Assembly: GCA_023101885.1 (NCBI GenBank)
Contig: JALPQD010000076.1
Coordinates: 1,018,897-1,082,896 of the forward strand
Length of the DNA: 64,000 nucleotides
Direction: 5' to 3'
Source: Typhlomys cinereus
Lineage: Eukaryota > Chordata > Mammalia > Rodentia > Platacanthomyidae
Shown: piece by piece, positions 10,621 to 20,578 of the stretch
Numbering within the stretch: the stretch's first letter is position 1
Layout: every line of letters starts with the position of its first letter
Translations under genes and position numbers: made by a program
Notes under the pieces: generated by a model
What the model was told of the DNA's origin: nothing
Databases searched by the model: none
The model's input: only the letters and a program-made list of their open reading frames with translations

Positions 10621-11511
10621 TCAGCCTGGGTTGACATTTTGCTCATTCAATACTTGAAGTATGTCTCTCCAAGCTCTTCTTGCTTTTACTGTTTCGACTG
10701 AGAAGTCATTTGTTATTTTAATAGGTTTACCTTTAAAAGTGACTTGTTTTTTCTCCCTTGAAGCTCTCAGCACCAGTTCTTTATCTTGAATGTGGAGTGT
10801 TTTGACTATTATTTGCAGTGGCGAGCTTCTGTTTTGGTCATATCTATTTGGGGTGCGGAATGCCTCTTGTATATGGATGGGCCTCTCTTTTTTTAGATGA
10901 GGAAAGTTTTCCTTGATGATCGTTTGGAAAATTTCCTCAGGGGTGGTATTTTGAGATTCTTGCTCTGGTATTCCATGAATATGCATGTTAGGCTTCTTCA
11001 GGGTATCCCATATCTCCTGGATATTTCTCTCAAGTATCTTTTTGGCTTTAACAACCTCTTCCATTGAGCTGGTTAATACTCCCACTTTATCTTCAAGATC
11101 TGAAATTCTGTTTTCTGCTTTGTTAGTTCTGCTGATAAGACTCTCTGTGGAGTTCTGGGTTGAAGATAACTTGTCTTGTAGCTCAGTTTTAAACTCTGCT
11201 TGAGTCTGTTTTAACTGCTCTATGCCAGTTTTTGTTTCTTGCACTGTTTTTCTCAACTCCTCCAAGTATCTGTTGTGTTCCTCCTCAAAGCGATTGATTT
11301 GATTATTTAATTCCTCCCGGATTTCCTCTTTCATAGAATTGAACATGATAATGATCATATTTTGAAGGTCGTTATCCTGGGTCAGGCTTTCTTGGCCATT
11401 TTCCATGGGTTTGTTCTTGTTGGAGTCTAACATTATGGGATTAATTCCTTCAGTGGGAGATTTGTTTACTTGAGTGTTGTTTCTCATGGATTTGCACTTT
11501 GACTTTGGCAT
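10621..11511 (-). pseudogene. L1-A ORF1 (nucleic-acid-binding ORF1p), frameshifted
   Basis: ORF1p is the RNA-binding, trimerising chaperone of the L1 particle. The open part is 296 codons starting at the ATG at 11511. The middle (about residues 60-165) is rich in heptad-like E/L/K residues, as in the ORF1p coiled coil. The following segment (PNMHIHGIPE..., then ...KGKPIKITNDF) matches the RRM and C-terminal domain. The frame stops at 10621-10623 just after NEQNVNPG. One frame over, the next bases encode the expected continuation (LIYPAKLSV). A 1-nt deletion therefore removes about the last 45 residues. L1-B retains that stretch in a different frame. Confidence 0.85.
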
Positions 11512-12162
11512 TGTCGTTTTAACTCTTAAGATCTTCTTTTAATTTCTGTGCGTTTTTCACTAAACTAAATTATTCGGCCTGGGGTTTTGGGGGTGGGCAG
11601 AGACGGAGCTTACCTAGGTCGAGATGAGTCCAGGCTGGACCCCGCACGTCCCAGACAGCGGAGTGGAGGGAAGGGAGGATGGGGCGTCAGCGGGCGCTAT
11701 TTAACCTGGAGGACCTGGGGGCGAGCCAGGGCGCAGGGGGCCCTCCTCCTCCCAGGCCCTGCGCGGCGGCTCCGGCTGGATAGTGGGAGGAGCTGGGTCC
11801 CTTGGGCGGCCTGGGGTTCTAGGGGTGGGCGGGGACCGAGCTTACCTAGGTCGCGATGAGGCCCGGCTGGACCGTGCGCGCGTCCCGGGCAGCGGAGTGG
11901 AGGGGAAGGGAGGATGGGGCGTCGGCGGGGCGCTATTTAAACCTGGGGGACCTGAGGGCGGGGCCCGGGCGCAGAGGGGGTGCCCTCTCCTCCTCCCTAG
12001 GCCCTGCGCGCGTGGCTCCAGGTGAATGGTAGGAGGAGCTGGGTCCCTCGGGCGGCCTGGGGTTCTGGGGGTGGGCAGGAACCGAGCTTACCTAGGTTGC
12101 AGCGCGGTGAGGCCCGGCTGGACCGCGCGCGCGTCCCGGGCAGCGGAGTGGAGGGGAAGGGA
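11512..12162 (-). promoter_or_regulatory. L1-A 5'UTR: about 2.5 GC-rich promoter monomers
   Basis: Tandem units start at 11576, 11808 and 12054 (on plus: 'ggcctggggtt'), giving periods of 232 and 246 bp; the third is cut at 12162. Each carries 'gagcttacctaggt' and a CpG-rich block. The two complete units contain tatttaa (11698-11704, 11934-11940), which is ttaaata in element sense. Only about 60 bp lies between the last monomer and the ORF1 ATG. Monomeric 5'UTRs acting as internal Pol II promoters are established for mouse L1. Promoter function here is inferred from position and composition. Confidence 0.75.
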
Positions 12163-12180
12163 GCCTAATAAAATGTTTTT

Positions 12181-12975
12181 AAAGGAATCAAGCAAGTTAT
12201 AGAGAGCCCTTCAATGCCTTATTAGTTCATCTAACTTGAAAAGGGCAAAGTTCCTTTGAGCAACAAGCAGCTTAGATCTAAAACAGCCATGAGAGATGAG
12301 CATTTGCCTGGCCTGCCATGCCACCTGTCCTTCATTAATCAGAAATTGCACGTAGCACCGAGCATGCCCTCTGCAGTTCTGAAGGGAATCCTGGTGCAGA
12401 GTGACAGACAGCCTCTTCCTTCTATCACAAGAGTGAAGAGCGTGACTGGTACCGCAAGTATCCTGAAAGTAAGAAAATGATCCCACAGAAGAGGTAAACA
12501 ACTAAGTGCTGAATTCATTGCCACAGCAGGCATGTTTGCTGTGGCCGCTTCTGCACCGTCTTTCAGTCTCTTGAGTGGTACACTGAGCAGTGAGCCGAGG
12601 ACTTAGCTGCTGAGCTTCACCCCCGCCCCAACCACCACCTCTAGTCCAATGGGGAGAAATGACTACAAGCTGGTTCCATTTGCACTCTGAATTCTTTTGA
12701 CTGAAAGAATATGGGTAATAAAAAGGATCCCAACCAATAACCTGGTGCTAGATGCACAAGTCCCAATACAGAAACATGATATTCAAGGCAATCTGTCTGC
12801 CCAGCACTACCATGAAATTCCACAGCACTAGATTTTAATGAGGTTGAAGCCCATGAAATAGTGGGTGAAGAATTCAGTAGAATGATCATAAGAATGTCCC
12901 CCGAAAAGGCAAAAGATTTACATGATCCGAAGAGAAAGTATAAGAAAGAGTGTTCAGAGAAATCAAAGCAGATGT
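12181..12975. other. Unassigned intergenic stretch
   Basis: Target-site flank of L1-A. Short open frames on both strands show no recognisable domain. I looked for a small processed pseudogene around 12300-12500 and could not support one. Confidence 0.5.
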
Positions 12976-12979
12976 GAAT

Positions 12980-13565
12980 CACCTCTTGAATGAATAAAAT
13001 AAGAACAAAACAAATAGTTTAAGGAAGAAAGTAGGGCAATGAGAGGATGTGACAATCAAGTCCAACCAAGAAATACTGAGAAAATCGGATTGATATTTTG
13101 GGAAAGAAAAGCTCAATATGTCAAATAAAAATAGTGGAAAGCCTCACCTATGGGATGAAGCATGTGGGAGGCAGAATGTCAGAGCTTGAAAACACAGAAA
13201 GTGAATTAGCACATCAGACACGATGAGGCAAAAAACAACAAGGAAGCACAAGATCCATTGGGAAACCAAGCTTAGGAATCAGACTGATGGGAAAGAGCTA
13301 CAACATAAAGGCCTGGGAAATGTATTCAATAAAATAATGGCAGAAATTTCCCCAGACTAGGAAAAGAAATGGCCATTCAGGAATGAGAGGCTTTTAGATT
13401 GTCAAACCAACAGGATCAGAAAAGAACCTCCCCACATCTTGCTGGAGTTAATACACTATTGCAAAGAACACAAAATATTGAAGGTATACAAAAAGAGGCG
13501 GCACCACATTGAATCTAAAGGCAAATCCATCAAAACAACAGCCTATTTCTCAACAGAAAATTCTA
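12980..13565 (+). mobile_element. Ancient L1/HAL1-like ORF1 remnant
   Basis: Sense-strand text resembles old mammalian L1/HAL1 ORF1. Landmarks are 'agagcttgaaaaca' near 13180, 'cagaaatttccccagact' near 13344, 'agaacctccccacatctt' near 13420 and 'ggcaaatccatcaaaacaac' near 13520. Frames are broken throughout. The HAL1 assignment is by general resemblance only. Confidence 0.5.
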
Positions 13566-14300
13566 AAGGACTGGGAGATGGTTTAATCAGCAAAGCATTC
13601 GCCATGCAAGGTGAGGACCTGAGTTGAATCCTAGCATCCATGTAAAAAGCAAGCCAAGCATGGTGGCACACATGTGTAATCCCAGAGCTTGGGAGATGGC
13701 GACAGGCAAATCCCTGAGACTTACTGCTCTGTCAGTCTGATTGTTGTAGTTAGATACAGGTGTCAATCAACTTGGCAATTGAAGACTTGAGCTCTGGGCA
13801 CAGTTGTGAGGAACCGGAAGTTGAGTTGAGCCCTAGCCTGCAGGAGATTGATGAGTGGGACTAGGCCCTAGGTAGGTGAATAAGATGGAGGGAACTTGGT
13901 GAGGAAGTTGGTATTCTTCAGCATACCGGGATGGACATGCTCTCTGTCAAGGGAAGTTTGCCCCTCTCTCCTCGGTCCTGCAGATATGGTGTGGCCAGTT
14001 CCCTTGGGCCCTGGTACTGGTATGGACTTTCCTGCCAAGCTAGATTAGGAACCAACCATGAAACAACAGAAAACTCCTTTCCCCTTAAGCTATTTTGTGG
14101 TCAATTTATCAGCAGCATGCAAAATAATTTGCTGCAGTGGCCTAATCGATGAGCCTCATGTTCTATTGAGAGACCCAAGTCAATAAAATAGATGAACAGC
14201 TCTGGAGAATGATACTAGAGGCTGACCTCTGACCTCTGCCTCCCACATGCACACATACACCCCACAAACAGAAAGAAAACAAGAAAGGAAGAAAGAGGAA
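13566..14300 (+). mobile_element. B4-like SINE split by a MaLR LTR
   Basis: The left half (13566-13740) has an ID-type head ('ctgggagatggtttaatcag') and a B1-like body ('agccaagcatggtggcacac'). After the LTR the SINE resumes at 14145 ('tcgatgagcctcatgttc') and ends in the 'gctctggagaatgatac...cctctg' segment with a CA-rich tail. An ID-B1 order is typical of B4. Confidence 0.6.
13741..14144 (+). mobile_element. MaLR-type solo LTR nested in a SINE
   Basis: A ~400-bp element in sense orientation. It opens with 'aggtgtcaatcaacttggc', then 'gagctctgggcaca', and closes with 'ctccttt(c)ccccttaagctattttgtgg' then 'atcagcagcatgc'. That layout (poly(A)-region ending in 'tta(t)cagcagc') resembles ERVL-MaLR LTRs. 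Both SINE halves flank it, which proves insertion. The exact ends and TSD are unclear. Confidence 0.55.
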
Positions 14301-14530
14301 GAGAAGAAGGAAGGAAGGAAGGAAGGAAGGAAGGAAGGAAGGAAGGAAGGAAGGAAGGAAGGAAGGAAGGAAGAGGAAGAGAAGAAGGAAAGAACAAAGG
14401 AAGGAAGGAGGGAGGGAGGGAAGGAAGGAAGGAAGGAAGGAAGGAGGGGAGGGAGGGAGGGAGGGAAGGAAGGAAGGAGGGAGGGAAAGAAAAAGGAGGG
14501 AGGGAGGGAGGGAAGGAGGGAAGGAAGGAA
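14301..14530. repeat. (GGAA)n/(GGGA)n purine tract
   Basis: About 230 bp of nearly pure purine on the plus strand, mostly GGAA units interrupted by GAGG and GGGA runs. It grew from the tail of the B4-like SINE. All long open frames here are low-complexity and not genes. Confidence 0.95.
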
Positions 14531-14544
14531 ATTTTCAAAATCTA

Positions 14545-14739
14545 GGGTCAGGAGCACAGAAGCAAGCAGATATAATTATACCAATAGCTGACAAAATAGA
14601 CTTCAGACCAAATTTAATCAGAGGAGATAAAGAATGTCACTTCATGTTGATTATGAAAACACTTTGTCAAGAGGATATCATAATCTAAACGTATATTCAC
14701 CAAACATTGACAATTCACTTTCATAAAACTTCCATTTCA
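14545..14739 (+). mobile_element. Old L1 ORF2 endonuclease-region fragment
   Basis: The stretch around 14580-14710 resembles the part of L1 ORF2 encoding '...DKIDF(R)PN...' and the following 'aagaggatatcataatcta...acgtatattcacc'. It is highly decayed. An ORF1-like piece lies downstream at 15027-15140, the reverse of normal L1 order. Confidence 0.4.
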
Positions 14740-15011
14740 GGGCTGGAGAGGTGGCTCAGGGGTTAAGCCTCCGCCTTGCAGGCGGAAGGTCCCGAGTTCG
14801 GATCCCAGATCCCACGTATAGACGCCAGACGGGAAGCTGCGCTTCTGGTCCTGGTGGGGCGGAGCCTGTGAATCCCGGGGCATGGTGGTTCGCGAATTCG
14901 TCCGTGGTTCTACACACACATACACACACACACAGACACGCGCACGCACATACACACAGTTGAATAAATAATAATAAAAAAAAAAAGAAGAGCTGCTTCA
15001 AAAAAAAAAAA
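14740..15011 (+). mobile_element. Young tRNA-derived SINE with extended tail
   Basis: Near-identical to the copies at 3928 and 9694, with an internal deletion in the body. The TSD is 'aaaacttccatttca' at 14725-14739 and 15012-15026. The tail has two A-runs separated by 'gaagagctgcttc' (14988-15000), which looks like a short readthrough segment before the final poly(A). Confidence 0.92.
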
Positions 15012-15026
15012 AAAACTTCCATTTCA

Positions 15027-15350
15027 AACTAGAAAGACAATTATTGAAAGAGAGGAAAAAACTTCAGCGATAAGCACAAACTAAAATATTGATGACCACT
15101 AAGCCAGCACTACAGAAGATATAGGCCATTACTATGACCTGACAAGAAGCAACTTTTTTTTAAATTTTTTTATTATTTATTCGATTGTGCATATATGCAT
15201 GTGTGCACATGCATGTGTATGTATGTGTGCATATGTAAGTGTGTGTGTAGAACCATGGATGAATTCGGGAACCACCATGGACCGCCTCCACCTCCTCCGA
15301 CAAGAAGCAACTTAAACAAGGAGAAATTTACTTAGAGTTCATGATGCCGA
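15027..15350 (+). mobile_element. Old L1/HAL1 ORF1 C-terminal remnant, interrupted by a SINE
   Basis: 15050-15125 ('gataagcacaaactaaaa...actaagccagcactacag') resembles the ORF1 C-terminus of old L1/HAL1 elements. A 5'-truncated SINE then interrupts the old DNA, which resumes at 15314. Confidence 0.4.
15156..15298 (-). mobile_element. 5'-truncated young SINE with TSD
   Basis: Only the 3' half of the young SINE is present on the minus strand (the CA-rich region and tail; the tRNA head is missing). It is flanked by perfect 'gacaagaagcaactt' at 15141-15155 and 15299-15313, so truncation occurred at insertion and not by later deletion. Confidence 0.92.
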
Positions 15351-15760
15351 GTTTGAAGTTTGTCTGCATGTTGCTGAAAACTTCACAACGAAAGAGTTTA
15401 GGAGGAAAGGGGGATTTATTCTTTCTTACAATTCTCTGTTGCAGTACTTAGTCCAGCTTGACAGGAAAGCTCATACCAACGTCAGGAAGTCAAAGTAACT
15501 GGCCACGCCATATCCACAGGCATTGCTAAGGGACAGGAAGCCAGACTGCAGGTTTACCCAAGTATGACCAAGTCTGCCAACCACTGAACCAGATCCCTCC
15601 ATCTTACCCACCTGCCCAGGAAATGACCCTCCCCATGGTGGACTCCGTCTTCCCACGTCAATTAGATACTCCCCTGCAGTCTGGCTCAGGGATTGTTCTG
15701 ACCACCAATTCTTCACAGGTGTGCTCAAAGCTTGGTCTTTAGTTGCCCAATTGATGCCTG
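15350..15760 (-). mobile_element. MaLR-type LTR
   Basis: Antisense copy of the LTR family at 13741-14144. It has the 'ggatttattctttcttaca' 3'-end region, then 'ctggccacgccatatcc', and 'gccaccattcttcacaggtgtgc' type sequence, with 'cccaattgatgcctgtg' at its far end. Confidence 0.5.
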
Positions 15761-16102
15761 TGTAATGATGCTGGTGTGACTAGCACCAGCACCTAGAAAG
15801 CACTCAGCACATAAAACACATGAAGTGCTGCCCACTAGCAAGGTCTCTGTGTTTGAAGGCAACTGTTTCAAGCTAGTGCGAGGAAAGGGGAAAGCAAATG
15901 ACTCCAGGGATTCTCTTAGATCTCTTTTCTCTTTGGTCAACTCCCTTGTCATCTCCTGGATGACAGAAGCTCCTTGGCTGGGGCGGGCACTCAGGACACC
16001 TTTGGCTTGACTTGTTGGCTCAGATGCCAAGCCACACACAAAAATCTGAGGAAGGTTCAGGTCGTATTAGGACAAGAAACAAGAAAACTTAAAGGGAAGA
16101 AG

Positions 16103-16335
16103 GACCACTCCCCCACACAGATAGGATAGAAAGACCACTCCCCCACACAGATGGGATAGAAAGACCACTCCCCCACACAGATGGGATAGAAAGACCACTC
16201 CCCCACACAGATGGGATAGAAAGACCACTCCCCCACACAGATGGGATAGAAAGACCACTCCCCCACACAGATGGGATAGAAAGACCACTCCCCCACACAG
16301 ATGGGATAGAAAGACCACTCCCCCACACAGATGGG
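16103..16335. repeat. 30-bp minisatellite, about 8 copies
   Basis: The unit starts 'gaccactcccccacacagat' and ends 'gggatagaaa'. Copies begin every 30 bp at 16103, 16133 and so on to 16313, nearly identical (the first has atagg for atggg). Because 30 is divisible by 3, several frames stay open and give artefactual repeat proteins. The surrounding 16050-16470 may be an LTR ('ctgattggttcatcccc'), but I cannot classify it. Confidence 0.97.
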
Positions 16336-16469
16336 AGAGCTGTCAGCTGCCACCTCGGCTGCCCTCTTCCACAGCAGCATCTTTCTCAGCCTAAAACCAC
16401 TCCTTACCCTAAAACTTGTTTCTCTGATTGGTTCATCCCCTTGTTTGTTCATGTGACAAATATCTGATT

Positions 16470-17658
16470 ACAATATGCGGTCTGACTCTATGATTCCATT
16501 CAGGATAGAATCACAGAGACTGAAAAAAAAGGTACTCGAGGCTCCGAAGTTGGTTTCCTTCTTGTAACTAACTCTTCCACAAAAGCAAGTATGCTGAGTA
16601 AGAAAGGAATCGCACCTGAATACTGATAGTTTAAATGCCTTCCTCAAAACTCTAATGAAAGTTAATGTCCGCTGGCAGTAGTGACAAAGCATAAAGCTAA
16701 TGCAACTACTGCATTTGGAGGTGGAAACTCTGGTAGACACTCAGGTTAGATGGGTCCGTAACAATGGTTCCCTCCCTAATCCATAGACCATGACTTTCTG
16801 ATGAGAGGGAGAAACAACTGTGTTTGTGTATTTGTTTCTCTGTGCGATGACTTGTGCCCCTTGTGAGGCTGCAGAAAGTCCCACCAGCTAGAAGGACCTC
16901 ACAGGGTCAGTGAGTTTGCTCAGTGGGCAAGGTGCCCACTTGCAAATCTGGCAGCCTGAGTCTGAGCCACAGGAGCCACGTAGTGAAGGAGAGAGAAATG
17001 ACTCAAAATTTATTCTCACTTCTGCTTGTGTACCATACATCCATATATATATTTTATATATATAATATTTTTAAAGAAATTCACCAAAAAAGGAAGCACC
17101 TAATAGCCTACTGTTGAAGGTCCCATCTTCAGATCCATAACCCAACAAAGATGTATATCTTTGTTGTCCATGAATTATTCTATTTGTGATATTCAGTTAT
17201 AGAGCAGGAAATGGACCAAGGCACATCTTGTGAAACCACAAAGACAGCAGTTGCTACCGCGCTGAGAGATTGACTTGTGGTGGTCTGGGCCAGCAGCTGC
17301 CTCGGGTCAAAGGGTGACAGAATTCAATGAATCCCTCCACAACTGGCAGTGGGGCAAGTGTTGGCATGACCTCATGGTGAATGAGTGCCTGGAATGTGCA
17401 GAAGAGCCACTCAGGAAAATAGGGAGCCGGCACTGGGACACAGAGCAGCTGCAGAGTCACACGGCAGAGGCCAGGCCAGCCAGAGAGCCCAGCCCTGCCT
17501 CCCTTCCCCACGCGCCTCCTGGTCCATCCAAAGCAACTTTTTCCTCTTGACCTGCTACTTCTCTTTATTCCTTCAACACCACTCCAAGGACCCCAAGTGT
17601 AGAAATAAGGTTGGTGTCCCTGCCCAGGGGGAGCAGAGTTCCATGAGAAGGATTCTCA
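16470..17658. other. Unassigned stretch
   Basis: A possible degraded tRNA-SINE head lies near 16910-16985 ('gtgagtttgctcagtgggcaagg'). An AT-rich run (tatatatattttatatatat) lies at 17042-17062. Nothing else is assignable. Confidence 0.4.
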
Positions 17659-17752
17659 CAAACTGATTGGGTAGCTGTGGCCCACGGATTACTGGATTCA
17701 GTCAGCAAACTGATTGGGTAGCTGTGGCCCACGGACTACTGGATTCAGTCAG
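17659..17752. repeat. 47-bp tandem duplication
   Basis: Two adjacent 47-bp copies (17659-17705 and 17706-17752) start 'caaactgattgggtagctg' and differ at one base (gatta versus gacta). This is a recent local duplication. Confidence 0.97.
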
Positions 17753-18470
17753 CAAGTGCTGACGTCAAGGCATAGAGAGGCCGAAAATAACTCTGCCGGT
17801 GGGTGTCAAGTGACAATGGAAGACAGTTGGGTATTCCCAAGAGCGGCTTTCATGCACCCGAATATTACTCACAGGGTATTTCTGGTTTCAAAATTAATAT
17901 TCGTTTTACTGGGCACAAGATTTGAAGTCTAATTGTTTCCTTTGAAATCCAATTGTTTGAATTTAGAAATGTTGTTGTTTTAGAAAATGAATGAATAGTA
18001 TGACTGTAGCAAATTTGAGCCACTTCTACTGAGATATTTATAATTAGGTGATGAACAGTTCTAGCTTGTAAATGGAAAAACTCAACTATCTTTGTATTCT
18101 TAGAAGCGTTGTAACTTAGTAAAACCTTCGAGTACTTTATTAAAAATTCATAAGTCCAATAAATGTATGAATGTGATTCGTAAATTATCCTAAATGTATA
18201 TCATTTTAACAAGACTTCAAAAGCCTGAGCCGATGTGAGTTATTTGATAGCATGTCTTTAAAAACTCCGTAAGACTTATGCTAATGGGCCAATTTCTTTA
18301 AATAGCCTACATTCAATCCTCCATTTCTGTGGGATTCACACCCATGAATTCAACCAATTGTGCATCAGAAATATTCAGGGAAACAATTTCACTTACAGTG
18401 AACATGTACAACCTTTTTCTTTTCTATGTTACCTAATACTGCAATGTTACAACCATTTCCACAATGTGTT
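17753..18470. other. Unassigned AT-rich stretch
   Basis: No repeat family, RNA gene or coding potential that I can recognise. Confidence 0.4.
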
Positions 18471-18474
18471 AGCT

Positions 18475-18835
18475 TTTCTCAGGGCTGTGAATAAATACCT
18501 GACAGAGGCAGCCGGAGGGAGAAAGGTTTTCCTCTGGTCCATGCTCTCAGGGAATGTGGTCCAACATGGCAAGGAAGGCATAGAGGCCGAGGTGGCTCCA
18601 CCTGCAGTGCCAGGCACTTACAGTAATTTGTTCACTCCGTGGAGGATCAGAAGGCAGAAGTGCCAACCAGAGGTGCAAATAGCCTTTAAGGCCTAACTCT
18701 AGTGACCCACTTCCACAAGTGAGACCCATGTCCTAAAGATTCCACAACCTCCCAAAATAGTGCCACTAGCTGGAAATCAAACACTCAAAACACAAACCTG
18801 TGGCATGTTTCATATGCAAACTATAACACAGTGCT
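18475..18835 (-). mobile_element. MaLR/ERVL-like LTR remnant, antisense
   Basis: Starts with a 'ggctgtgaataaatacctgac' motif, like antisense MaLR LTR 3' ends, and ends 'ttcatatgcaaactataaca'. It is related in layout to 36965-37260 and 56190-56540. Old and diverged. Confidence 0.45.
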
Positions 18836-19039
18836 TATATTGTATCCGATATTATAACTGTCTAGATATGTATAGAGTCTGTGCAAATACTGCACCATTT
18901 TACAGAAGATCTGGAGTCTCTGAAGATAGCTGAAGTGTTTGTGGAAAACTGCCTTGGAAACTGAGGGGTGATGTAAGATAAAACACCAAACATGCCCAAT
19001 TTGTTTCCTAGCACTAAATTATAAATTTCAAGAAAGTCA

Positions 19040-19487
19040 TTGGATTGTGTTCCAATTAGATAAAGGTGACAGCTTGACAATTGAAGGCTGGAGCTCTGGG
19101 CACATTTGTGAAGAATTAGTAGTTGAGTTAATCCCTGAATTAACCTACAAGAGATTGTCAGACTGATGGAGACCCAACCCATGGTGAATGGGACTAGATC
19201 TTGGACAGGCAAATAATAAGATGGAGGGAACTGGTTGAGAAAGTTGGCATCTTTTTGGTGTACTTGGCCAGACTATGGATCTGGAAGGCAGAGATTGTGT
19301 CTCTCTCAGCAGTCGTGTGGATGTATGGATATTGTGTGGCCAGTCCCCTTAGCCCCCTGGCGTTGGTGTGAGTTCTCTTGTCAAGCTGGACATGGAACTG
19401 TAACCAGAATAAAATTCTTTGTTCCCTTAAGTCATTTGGTGGTAAATTTATTGACAATAATGCAGGCAAACTGCAACAATGTCATAA
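19040..19487 (+). mobile_element. MaLR-type LTR
   Basis: Sense copy of the 13741-14144 family. It shares 'gacaattgaaggctggagctctgggcaca' type sequence (split here as 'cttgacaattgaagg' and 'agctctgggcaca'), 'agatggagggaactgg' and 'gttcccttaagtcatttggtgg'. Confidence 0.55.
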
Positions 19488-20519
19488 CATGCTTATTTTA
19501 TTTTTTGTGTGCTTCTTTTTTAGTTCATGTTTTTAGTTAACATAGGAAGTGACGGGTTTCAAAATGGCATTCATGTATTCATACCATTATAGTTCTAAGA
19601 CAAAGATATTGGTGACACATGGGTGAAGCAATGTGTGTACAAGCCCCCCCCCCCCAGGTTTAAGCACCCTCACTCTTTGCCATCTGCTTCCACAGCCTCT
19701 TCATTACTAACCCTCAGCATCATGATCAGATTATAGGAGATGTTGGCACATGGTATGTGGGGATTCAAAACACACATTTCTCAGATTTTAGGAGAACCAA
19801 AATAAAGTCATCATGATATAAGCAGAGAAAGAACACAAAATTTAAATACAGGGAACAGATGTGGCTTTAAGTCCAAGCTCTAACAAGAACTCTATATGGC
19901 CTGAAGCCATATTTAATCTATTTAATCTCTATGAACTGGTAAAAAAGAAGATGAAAATGCTAACTTTGGTTCAGCTCCCAGCCCAACCTGTAGCAAGCGC
20001 AGATGCAGCAAGAGCAGCAGGAAATGCTGCTTGAGAAAGCTGACCCGGCATCCTTGCTCTGTGAGGTATGCACTGGCCAGATGCAGCACACAGGTGCTCC
20101 CCCTGCTGGTCAGGCTGTGTTCTGTGCTCACAGAGCTATTTCCTTTCTGACCAACTGCTGCCGTTTACTTTAATTCTGAAAGCTCAGGTCCTTTAATTAT
20201 TCCAAAAAGATGTCCAGCTCCTTTTCTCAAGGTAGCTGGGAACACAGAGAAGTAACGCATGGTGTCCTCAAACACAAAGCTCAGAAACTAGGAACCGCTT
20301 CAAGAATTCTAATGAGAATTCTTTCCAATTTTGGAAGCCACTCTGGTCGTTTTGACTCTAAATTTAGAACGGATCTCAACCCTAGGGCTTGTAGTACTGC
20401 AGAGCTCTGGCAGGGCAGGTTCTGAGAAGGTGAGTGAGGGCAGAGAGCAATGTAGACCAAGATGGCAGCCCCAGGCTGTCCCCAGGCTGCCTCACAAGCT
20501 GGGGGACGCTGCATAGGAT

Positions 20520-20520
<1 letters not shown>
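19488..20520. other. Unassigned stretch
   Basis: A C10 run lies at about 19647-19656. No coding or repeat assignment is possible by eye. Confidence 0.4.

Positions 20521-20521
<1 letters not shown>

Positions 20522-20578
<57 letters not shown>
20522..20578. repeat. (GT)n microsatellite
   Basis: About 28 uninterrupted GT units. Confidence 0.98.

Larger units (their letters stand above)
5221..12162 (-). mobile_element. Full-length L1 (L1-A) with perfect 18-bp TSD
   Basis: A complete minus-strand L1 bounded by 'gcctaataaaatgttttt' at 5203-5220 and 12163-12180. On the minus strand the integration site is TTT/AAAAAC, the classical L1 endonuclease target. In element order it has a monomeric GC-rich 5'UTR (12162-11512), ORF1 (11511 down), ORF2 (10397 to about 6234) and a 3'UTR with polypurine tract (about 6233-5221). 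A young SINE sits in ORF2. ORF1 and ORF2 both carry frameshifts and stops, so the copy is dead. The intact TSD and full length argue for a fairly recent insertion; no divergence was computed. Confidence 0.95.

Noticed and set aside
12211..12533. Small processed pseudogene of a mitochondrial or ribosomal protein
   Set aside because: I could not match any family, and there is no poly(A) or TSD.
14180..14591. Ser/Pro/Leu- or Lys/Glu/Gly-rich proteins
   Set aside because: They are translations of the GGAA microsatellite.
16103..16335. CRISPR-like array of 30-bp repeats
   Set aside because: The repeats abut with no spacers and lie in rodent-type nuclear DNA.
16057..16452. 131-residue minus-strand frame with repeated (YPICVGEWSF)-type units
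   Set aside because: It is the 30-bp minisatellite read in frame. Other frames are equally open, and there is no gene context.
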